Shown here piece after piece: positions 7,370 to 12,582 of a stretch of 12,582 bases of DNA (the stretch's first letter is position 1; each line of letters opens with the position of its first letter). The translations under genes and the position numbers were made by a program. The notes beneath the pieces are model-generated. The model did not search any database and had not been told where the DNA came from. It saw nothing but the letters and a program-made list of their open reading frames with translations. Origin of the DNA: Anaerolineae bacterium (GTDB taxonomy: Bacteria > Chloroflexota > Anaerolineae > Aggregatilineales > Phototrophicaceae); assembly GCA_025454715.1 (NCBI GenBank), contig JALONY010000022.1:1-12582 (forward strand). Direction: 5' to 3'.

Positions 7370-8221
7370 TCAGGGCGCAGGCGTCGGCTCGAACACCGAG
7401 AGGTCAACCGGCTCGAACGAGGTCACGATCAACACGATTTCGAGGCGGTCGAAGTCGATGAGGGAGCGCACCTCGGCGGATTGCTCGATGTCCGATTGAA
7501 ACTGGCGGGTGCTGGTCACCTGCCCAATCACGATGTCGGGCGGCAGGTTGCCGCCGATGCCGGAGGTCAACACGAGGTCGCCGACCTGCACCTGCGCCCC
7601 TTGCGGCAGCAGGGTCATGCGGAGCGCGCCCGACGCCAGCCCGACCACCGCGCCCTCGACGCGGTTGATTTGGGTGCGGGCGCTGACCGAGCTGAACTCG
7701 GAGGTAATCAACTGCACCCGCGCAGCGTTGGCCGAGACGTTGATGACCCGCCCGACCAAGCCCTGCCCCGTCACCACCGGCATCCCGACGCGCACCCCGT
7801 CGCGCACGCCACGGTTGACCACCAGCGTCCGCAAGCTGAGGATGGTGTCACGGGCAATCACGTCGGCGGCCAAGACCTCTTGGTCTTGCGCTTGCGATAC
7901 GTAGTTGACGAGGTCGGCGAGGCGCTGATAGTCCGCGCCAATCTCGCGCAAGGCGACCAACTCGCTGGTGATGCGCGCCAACTGCGTCTCGAGGCTGGCG
8001 GTATAGTCGGCCAGCTCCTCATACGAGCGCTGGCCGGTGGTCAGCGTCTCGACCGTGCGCCCCGCCCCGTTGACCACACCGGCCAAGGCGCCCAACGGTT
8101 GCTCCAACAAGCTCTCGAGTCCGCTGAGCGCGCCCGTGCCGCTGAAGAATATCAACGCGATGCACAGCAAAACGCTCAGGATGAGCAAGGTCACGCGGTT
8201 GGTCGAACGACGGCGAATCAT
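7370..8221 (-). CDS. mreC: Rod shape-determining protein MreC
   Basis: The 283-residue protein has the MreC layout: a short basic N-terminus (MIRRRSTNRV), one membrane helix (about 11-28), a coiled-coil region (about 65-108), and an extracytoplasmic double beta-barrel domain (about 115-270). Diagnostic segments are VNRGVRDGVRVGMPVV (135-150), GLVGRVI (154-160), and VQVGDLVLTSGIGGNLPP (211-228) followed by GQV. MreC links MreB inside the cell to PBP2 outside and activates wall synthesis. It starts 18 nt after the mreB stop. I see no Shine-Dalgarno before ATG 8221 (the upstream bases are CT-rich), so translation probably depends on coupling with mreB. The C-terminal tail (about 270-283) is Pro-rich and probably disordered. 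Confidence 0.95.
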   Translation of the reverse strand: MIRRRSTNRVTLLILSVLLCIALIFFSGTGALSGLESLLEQPLGALAGVVNGAGRTVETLTTGQRSYEELADYTASLETQLARITSELVALREIGADYQRLADLVNYVSQAQDQEVLAADVIARDTILSLRTLVVNRGVRDGVRVGMPVVTGQGLVGRVINVSANAARVQLITSEFSSVSARTQINRVEGAVVGLASGALRMTLLPQGAQVQVGDLVLTSGIGGNLPPDIVIGQVTSTRQFQSDIEQSAEVRSLIDFDRLEIVLIVTSFEPVDLSVFEPTPAP

Positions 8222-8239
8222 GAGGGGTCAGCGATGGGG

Positions 8240-9301
8240 TTAATGTGACGTGCTGCCGCGCTGCAAGCCGACCAGCAAGCGGCGCAAGTTGCCGTAATCT
8301 TCGAGGATGCGGGCGGCACCGCGTGCCACGCAGGTCATGGCGTCATCGGCCACGTAACAGCGGATGCTCAGCTCGTCTTGCAGGCGCTCGGCCAAGCCCT
8401 TGAGCTGGCTACCGCCGCCCGACAAGCAAATGCCGGACTCGATCAGGTCGGCAATCAATTCCGGCGGGGTGTCGTCGAGGGCGTCCTTCACCGTGTCGAT
8501 GATGATGTTGACCGACCCAGAGACCGCCTCGCGAATCTCGATCGAGCTGACCTCGACGGTCGAGGGCAAGCCGCTGACGAGGTTACGCCCCTTGACCGGA
8601 ATCACGCGCTCAGTGGGCAGAGGGTAGGCCGAGCCAATCTCAATCTTGATGCGCTCTGCGGTCGGCTCACCAATCAAGAGGTTGTGCTTGGTACGCATGT
8701 ATTGGACGATGTCCTCGTCCATCTCGTCGCCGGCCACGCGAATCGAGCGGCTGATGACCACGCCACCCAGCGAGAACAAGGCCACCTCGGTCGTGCCGCC
8801 ACCGATGTCGATCATCATGCTGCCACGGGTCTCCAGCACCGGCAAACCCGCCCCGACCGCCGCCGCGACCGGCTCCTCGATCAGGTAGACCTCGCGTGCG
8901 CCAGCGTCTTGGGCGGCGTCATAAACGGCGCGCTTCTCGACCTCGGTCACGCCGCTGGGGATGCCGATGACCACCCGCGGGCGCGGGATAGGCACCCACG
9001 ATTGCTCGTGCGCCTTCTTGATCAGGTAATCGAGCATGTGGCCGGTGGCCTCGAACTCGCTGATGACCCCGTCGCGCAGCGGGCGGACGATCAGGATGTT
9101 TTTCGGGTTCTTGCTCCACATCTCTTTGGCTTGGGCGCCCACGTAGAGCGGAGCGCGAGTCTTCTTGTCCAGCGCCACGAAAGACGGCTCGTTGATGACG
9201 ATGCCCTTGCCGCGCACCGCCACCAGCGTGTTGGCCGTCCCGAGGTCAATCCCGATGTCGAGGGAGAATAACCCAAACAAATAATCAAGTGGACTTAACA
9301 C
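8240..9301 (-). CDS. mreB: Rod shape-determining protein MreB (bacterial actin)
   Basis: The 353-residue protein is a full-length MreB. It shows the phosphate-1 loop DIGIDLGTANT (15-25), NEPSFVALD (38-46), Glu142-Glu143 near the catalytic site, phosphate-2 DIGGGTTE (165-172), AGDEMDEDI (190-198) and the adenosine motif LSGGGS (293-298). MreB forms membrane-bound ATP-dependent filaments that guide the elongasome. I chose GTG 9301: AGGGGG lies 4 nt upstream, and the resulting N-terminus (MLSPLDYLFGLFSLDIG) carries the short amphipathic segment typical of MreB. An in-frame GTG at 9319 is possible, but it would lie about 5 nt after the predicted transcription start and has no ribosome binding site. 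It is the first gene of the leftward cluster, downstream of a strong -10 box. Confidence 0.97.
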   Translation of the reverse strand: MLSPLDYLFGLFSLDIGIDLGTANTLVAVRGKGIVINEPSFVALDKKTRAPLYVGAQAKEMWSKNPKNILIVRPLRDGVISEFEATGHMLDYLIKKAHEQSWVPIPRPRVVIGIPSGVTEVEKRAVYDAAQDAGAREVYLIEEPVAAAVGAGLPVLETRGSMMIDIGGGTTEVALFSLGGVVISRSIRVAGDEMDEDIVQYMRTKHNLLIGEPTAERIKIEIGSAYPLPTERVIPVKGRNLVSGLPSTVEVSSIEIREAVSGSVNIIIDTVKDALDDTPPELIADLIESGICLSGGGSQLKGLAERLQDELSIRCYVADDAMTCVARGAARILEDYGNLRRLLVGLQRGSTSH

Positions 9302-9305
9302 ACGA

Positions 9306-9311
9306 CCCCCT
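9306..9311 (-). promoter_or_regulatory. Ribosome binding site that decides the mreB start
   Basis: AGGGGG on the minus strand ends 4 nt before GTG 9301. This spacing is short but usable, and no comparable site precedes the alternative GTG at 9319, which would start almost at the mRNA 5' end. Confidence 0.55.
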
Positions 9312-9330
9312 GCTGGCACAATCGGGCGGG

Positions 9331-9339
9331 ATTATAGCA
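9331..9339 (-). promoter_or_regulatory. Extended -10 promoter of the mre cluster
   Basis: The minus strand reads TGCTATAAT, a consensus TATAAT -10 box with the extended TGn motif directly before it. The hexamer that would be the -35 (around 9354-9359, ACGGGA) is poor, which is the usual situation for extended -10 promoters. Transcription would start near 9324, giving a leader of about 23 nt to GTG 9301. The site stands out in a GC-rich sequence. No downstream promoter of similar quality is evident before 3310, so mreB through the polytopic membrane protein gene could share this transcript. Confidence 0.65.
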
Positions 9340-9351
9340 CATTGCAAGCCG

Positions 9352-9383
9352 TTTCCCGTACCAGCGCAGTACGCTACTATAGT
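9352..9383 (+). promoter_or_regulatory. Weak candidate promoter for tilS
   Basis: TTTCCC at 9352-9357 is followed 17 nt later by TACTAT (9375-9380); TATAGT at 9378-9383 is an alternative -10 box. The core ACTATAGT (9376-9383) is a palindrome, so it could also serve on the minus strand as a second, distal mreB promoter. The leader to the tilS ATG at 9480 would be about 90 nt and contains two GC-rich inverted repeats: CCCGAC-G-GTCGGG at 9416-9428 and GGCGC-GCC-GCGCC at 9434-9446. The -35 match is poor and the call rests mainly on position. Confidence 0.3.
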
Positions 9384-9464
9384 GCGGGTAGGTCAGGCGC
9401 GTAAACCCGCAACTTCCCGACGGTCGGGGGGCGGGCGCGCCGCGCCACGGGGCAGATGAAGCAG

Positions 9465-9473
9465 AGGGAGGAG
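9465..9473 (+). promoter_or_regulatory. Ribosome binding site that fixes the tilS start
   Basis: AGGGAGGAG ends 6 nt before ATG 9480. An in-frame ATG at 9456 would place this strong site inside the coding region, so 9480 is the better start. Confidence 0.75.
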
Positions 9474-9479
9474 TGCCGG

Positions 9480-10821
9480 ATGACGCAAGACCTATCAGAT
9501 GTTGTACAGCGCACCGGCCTGATTCCCTCACCCAGCGCGGGGGTGGTGGCCGTCAGCGGTGGGCTAGACAGCATGGTGCTGCTGCATGTGTTGTGCGCGT
9601 TGCGCCAGCCGCTCGGCCTCAGGCTACACGCCGCGACCTTCGACCACGGTTTGCGCGGGGCGGCCAGCGCCGCGGACGCGCAGTTCGTGGCACGGGTGTG
9701 CGAGATGTGGGAGGTGCCCTGCACCGTGGGCAGCGGCGACCTCGACCCGCACGCCGCGGGCGTCGAGCAACGCGCCCGAACGGCACGTTACGGGTTTTTG
9801 GCGCGGGTGGTGCGCCAGACCGGCGCGGGCTGGCTGGCCACCGCGCACCACGCCGACGACCAAGCCGAGACCCTCTTGCGGCCTACGCGGGATGCGCCCA
9901 CGTGCCCCCCTGCCCGACGCGCCCGAGTTGCCCTTGCTCCGCCCGTTGTTGGGCGTCGGGCGGGCAACCTTAACCGCTTATGCACACCGGCACGGGGTAC
10001 CACACCAGCACGACCCGACCAACGATGACCCCCGTTTTCGGCGCAATTGGGCGCGGCACGTCGCATTGCCCACCCTGCGCGCCGCCAACCCCGACCTGAC
10101 CGAGGCGCTCATCCACTTGGCCGAGGCCGCCGCCACCGACGACGACGCCCTGACCGCGCTGGCACAACCGGTCATCGCGGCGGCGCGCACCGGCGCAGGG
10201 TGGGTGGTGCTCCCGCGCCACGTGCTTGGGGCGGTGCCGTTGGCGGTGCGGGTGCGCGCCGTGCTGTGGGCATGTGACCGGCTGACGGTCGGCGATTCGC
10301 CAAGCTTTGGGCAAGTGCGCGCCGCCGCCGCCCTGCCCGACTCCCCGACCGGCGCAACGACCGAGCTGGCAGGTGGGGTGCGCGCACGCCTCGAACATGA
10401 CGGGTTGGTGTTCGAGCGAGCCGGAGTCGTGGCCGACCCGTTGCCCCCTGCCCCGTGGTTGCCGGTCGAGGGGCGAATCGCGCTGGAATTGGGGGGGTGG
10501 CACGGGTTGCCAGACGGTGGGCGGGCGCGCTATGCTTTGGGGGGCGAGGGTGTCGTGAGGTTCGGGGTCGAAGACGGCCAAGCGGTCGCCCTACGCACCT
10601 TGCGGGCGGGCGAGCGCGTCCGACCGTTGGGGTTGCGCGGGCGCTCCCAACCCCTCAAGCAATGGCTGATTGACCGGCATATCCCACGGCGCTGGCGGCC
10701 ACACCTGCCCTTGCTGACGGTCGATGACGTGCCGGTGGCCATCTGGGATGGGCGCGCATGGGTGCATTTCTTTCAGGACGCCCCTGCCAGCCACGCCCTA
10801 GCAATCGAACCGCCGTCATGA
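9480..10821 (+). pseudogene. tilS: tRNA(Ile)-lysidine synthetase, disrupted by internal deletion/frameshift near 9879
   Basis: TilS changes cytidine 34 of tRNA-Ile(CAU) to lysidine so that it reads AUA; it is normally essential where no tRNA-Ile(UAU) exists. Part one (9480 to about 9878) contains the ATP-binding PP-loop SGGLDS (residues 26-31), FDHGLRG (54-60), EQRARTARYGFL (96-107) and HHADDQAETLL (123-133). Part two continues in the next frame from about 9880 to the stop at 10821: GLRGMRPRAPLPDA, RPLLGVGRATL, HDPTNDDPRFRRNWARH, and the C-terminal domain with RVRPLGLRGRSQPLKQWLID. Together they span the usual TilS length (about 445 codons). At the junction the conserved segment normally reading about LRLLRGSGLRG after AETLL is missing, so about 9-10 residues are lost as well as the frame. 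This is a true mutation or an assembly error. Neither half alone should be active. Confidence 0.85.
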
Positions 10822-10843
10822 TTTAGCGTCACATATCGTCATG
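10814..10843 (+). repeat. Three CGTCA direct repeats upstream of the response-regulator promoter
   Basis: CGTCA occurs at 10814-10818, 10827-10831 and 10837-10841; the first and third copies extend to CGTCATG. The last two are 10 nt apart, one helical turn, and lie just upstream of the putative -35 box at 10849. OmpR/PhoB-type regulators bind direct repeats with about this spacing, so this may be an autoregulatory operator. The first copy overlaps the end of tilS. The repeat unit is short and chance occurrence is possible. Confidence 0.3.
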
Positions 10844-10848
10844 CTTGG

Positions 10849-10877
10849 TTGCATAGGGTTTGAACACTTATTATAAT
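10849..10877 (+). promoter_or_regulatory. Promoter of the response-regulator gene
   Basis: TTGCAT at 10849-10854 and a perfect TATAAT at 10872-10877 are separated by 17 nt. The region is clearly AT-richer than the surrounding genes. Transcription would begin near 10884, leaving a leader of about 54 nt before ATG 10938. The in-frame ATG at 10860 falls inside the promoter and is therefore unlikely to be the start. Confidence 0.6.
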
Positions 10878-10923
10878 TGCGAAACGATAAAGTCCCCCAT
10901 CTGCCCCTTTATGACCGCTTTAT

Positions 10924-10930
10924 GGAGGAA
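10924..10930 (+). promoter_or_regulatory. Ribosome binding site that fixes the response-regulator start
   Basis: GGAGGAA lies 7 nt before ATG 10938, close to ideal. This favours the 262-residue protein over longer in-frame alternatives beginning at 10860 or 10911. Confidence 0.8.
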
Positions 10931-10937
10931 GACCGCC

Positions 10938-11726
10938 ATGTTGCCCAAAGCCTCAGCCCCGCCCACACTCGGCTCTACGTCGGCGCATATCTTGATTGTG
11001 GACGACGAAGTCGCCAACCGCTACTCCATCAGCAAAAGCTTGCAGAAGGTCGGGCTGATGACCAGCGAGGCGGGCAATGCCGACGAAGCGCTGGAGATGC
11101 TGACCGAGGGGGAATATGACGTGGTGCTGACCGACATCAAGATGCCCGGCAGCATGGACGGCGTGGAGCTGTTGCGCCACATCCGCACCGAGTCGCCCGA
11201 CGCGGTGGTGATTTTGATGACCGGTTACGCCAGCTTCCGCACCCAACGTCGCCGCAAATTGCTGATGGACAGCATCCAGCACAACCTCGAGGAGCTGACC
11301 CGTGACGGTGCGGTGCGCGCCGAGGTCGGGCAGGCGGCCTTGGCCGGTGTCGGGGCGGGCGCGGGCGGCGGCATGGGCGGGCGCTGGGCAGAGCCCGAGG
11401 CGCAGGTGACGGCCACCGTCAGGCTGGGGGCGTTGACGGTCTTCCCCGGGAGCTACCAGATTTCGACCGGTGAGCGCGCCGTTGACCTGACCCCGACCGA
11501 GTTCGATTTGTTGATGTATCTGGGCACCAACTCGGGGCGGGTGGTGCCGTGCCACGAGCTGGTGCGCGAGGTGCGGAGCTACGCAGTGGACGAGGCCGAA
11601 GCCCGCGAGGTCATCCGCCCCCACATCTCCAACCTGCGGCGCAAGCTGAAGGCCGCTGGCCAAAACCCCGATTTGATCGTGAACGTGCGCGGCCTCGGCT
11701 ATCGGCTGAACGACCGCGCCCGCTGA
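10938..11726 (+). CDS. OmpR/PhoB-type response regulator with incomplete receiver domain
   Basis: The 262-residue protein has a receiver-like domain, a linker and a winged-helix DNA-binding domain. In the receiver, HILIVDDE (17-24) carries the acidic pair Asp22-Asp23, Asp66 in LTDIKMPG is the phosphoacceptor, and MTGYAS (94-99) carries the switch Thr95. After Phe100 the sequence jumps to RTQRRRKLLMDSIQ, so helix 4, strand 5 with the conserved Lys, and helix 5 (about 30 residues) are absent in frame. A linker (about 101-160) includes an Ala/Gly-rich stretch. The C-terminal domain (about 161-259) has LTPTEFDLLMYL, VIRPHISNLRRKLK and VNVRGLGYRL, the hallmark of Trans_reg_C proteins. It would bind direct repeats at target promoters. 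Without the Lys and helix 5, phosphorylation-dependent dimerisation is doubtful. No histidine kinase is in the window. Confidence 0.88.
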   Translation: MLPKASAPPTLGSTSAHILIVDDEVANRYSISKSLQKVGLMTSEAGNADEALEMLTEGEYDVVLTDIKMPGSMDGVELLRHIRTESPDAVVILMTGYASFRTQRRRKLLMDSIQHNLEELTRDGAVRAEVGQAALAGVGAGAGGGMGGRWAEPEAQVTATVRLGALTVFPGSYQISTGERAVDLTPTEFDLLMYLGTNSGRVVPCHELVREVRSYAVDEAEAREVIRPHISNLRRKLKAAGQNPDLIVNVRGLGYRLNDRAR

Positions 11727-11742
11727 AGAGAGACGAGCCGAC

Positions 11743-12582
11743 ATGTTGAGTCGTGTGTTCATCGCGCTGGCCGCGTTGCTGACGCTGGCGGTGGCCGTGC
11801 CCGCTGGGGCGCAATCCACCGTGACCGAGGTCTGCCCTGCCGCGGCGGTCGTGCCGCGCCCGCGTGAGTTCGCGCCCGGTGGCCTGATTTTGACCACCTT
11901 CGACCGCCGCCAGTTGTGGGTGGTCGATGTGCGCGCCAACTCGCGCTACCCGTTGGAGGGGGCGGTACCGTGCGGCACCAATTGCCAGCTCTCGCCCGAT
12001 GCGCGCACCATCAGCTACTTGGACGGTGACGAGCGCACCTACAACACCCGCGCCCTCGACGGCACGCAAGAACGGGTGATTTCTAACGCGGCCTCCGACT
12101 TGTTCTTTTGGTCGGACGATACGCTGTTGGTCTGGACGCCCGCCCAGCGGGCATTTTTGCGCCGCGAGGGGCAAGACCCCTACGAGCTGGACGCGGCGGG
12201 TGCCATCAGCGTGCAGCCCGGCGGGTTCTGGGCGCTCACCCTGACCTACGACCCCGAGACCGGTGCCTTCAGCCGTCGCCTCGTCAATACCGCGCTACGC
12301 CGCGCCCCCGATGCCCCGATGCTCGACCTCGGCCCCGAGTCGCGCTTTGCCGCCGCGGCACGCTGGTCGCCCGACGGCACGCTGATGGCCTATGCCCGCC
12401 CGCTCAGCGCCGACGACCCGACCGCCGAGCTGTACGTGGCGCGCCCGTCCGATAAAGCCATCGTGCAGGCCACCGACCTGACCGGCCAATACGGTGCCCA
12501 ACGCCTCGGCGGGACATCGGTCAGTAGCCTGAGCTGGTCGCCGGACTCGCAACGCATCGCGTTTTGGGCAGCCCCCCTGCCC
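11743..12582 (+). CDS. Secreted TolB/PD40-like beta-propeller protein, N-terminal part (runs off right edge)
   Basis: The frame stays open for 280 codons to the right edge. Residues 1-23 form a signal peptide: basic start, a hydrophobic core of Ala/Leu/Val, and AGA before Gln24 as the likely cleavage site. There is no lipobox Cys. PD40/WD40-like repeats follow, with the strand motif seen as LSPDARTISYL (about 83-93), RWSPDGTLMAYA (207-218) and SWSPDSQRIAFW (264-275). Such propellers are ligand or protein scaffolds outside the membrane; the function of this one is not known. Cys31, Cys77 and Cys81 could form a disulfide. It begins 16 nt after the response-regulator stop, with a weak GAGAG upstream, so the two are probably co-transcribed. 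Confidence 0.85.
   Translation, partial: MLSRVFIALAALLTLAVAVPAGAQSTVTEVCPAAAVVPRPREFAPGGLILTTFDRRQLWVVDVRANSRYPLEGAVPCGTNCQLSPDARTISYLDGDERTYNTRALDGTQERVISNAASDLFFWSDDTLLVWTPAQRAFLRREGQDPYELDAAGAISVQPGGFWALTLTYDPETGAFSRRLVNTALRRAPDAPMLDLGPESRFAAAARWSPDGTLMAYARPLSADDPTAELYVARPSDKAIVQATDLTGQYGAQRLGGTSVSSLSWSPDSQRIAFWAAPLP

Noticed and set aside
9586..9879. 5' part of the second tilS frame read as an independent protein start
   Set aside because: Before about 9880 this frame encodes Arg/Pro/Thr-rich nonsense, while the other frame has the TilS PP-loop. Only the part after 9880 is real TilS.
9860..9900. Programmed +1 frameshift in tilS
   Set aside because: There is no slippery run or nearby stop codon at the junction, and a shift would not restore the missing conserved residues.
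10953..11939. Open frame of 328 codons on the minus strand
   Set aside because: It lies opposite the response regulator and the start of the propeller gene, both of which have clear motifs. It is a codon-bias shadow.
1..12582. CRISPR array, tRNA, insertion sequence or phage genes
   Set aside because: I saw no regularly spaced repeats, tRNA cloverleaf, terminal inverted repeats or transposase/integrase motifs on reading both strands.

Overview
The window is GC-rich bacterial chromosome, densely coded and without tRNA, rRNA, CRISPR or mobile elements that I can see. The gene content suggests a member of the Chloroflexota, probably Anaerolineae-like. The clues are a GT39-like membrane protein with an LPPGL-type first loop and a large extracytoplasmic C-terminal domain, an MreB-MreC-MreD-PBP2 cluster with few basic or aromatic spacer genes, and a response regulator followed by a secreted PD40-type propeller. 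This assignment is inference from protein style; no phylogenetic marker was tested.

Left block (1-9301, all minus strand): one tightly packed run reads leftwards from a promoter near 9331-9339. The order is mreB, mreC, mreD, a class B penicillin-binding protein (PBP2 type), an unidentified polytopic membrane protein, a GT39-like membrane glycosyltransferase, ribonuclease Z and the start of a family 2 glycosyltransferase that runs off the left edge. The first four are the core of the elongasome, which directs lateral peptidoglycan synthesis. The polytopic protein overlaps the PBP2 stop by 4 nt, at the place where rodA often sits, but it does not look like RodA. A small hairpin at 3272-3292 separates it from the glycosyltransferase/rnz part, which may be a second transcription unit.

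Divergent intergenic region (9302-9479): it holds an extended -10 promoter for mreB, a weaker candidate promoter for tilS, and small palindromes.

Right block (9480-12582, plus strand): tilS (tRNA-Ile lysidine synthetase) is interrupted. A net frame change at about 9879 coincides with loss of roughly ten conserved residues after the DDQAET motif. Next, behind its own AT-rich promoter and a set of CGTCA direct repeats, comes an OmpR/PhoB-type response regulator whose receiver domain lacks its last third. A secreted TolB/PD40-like beta-propeller protein follows 16 nt later and is cut by the right edge.

I did not find a clearly new multi-gene system. The points most worth checking are the two internal deletions in neighbouring genes (tilS and the response regulator), the cysteine-containing insertion of about 90-100 residues in the PBP2 transpeptidase domain, and the unidentified membrane protein coupled to PBP2.
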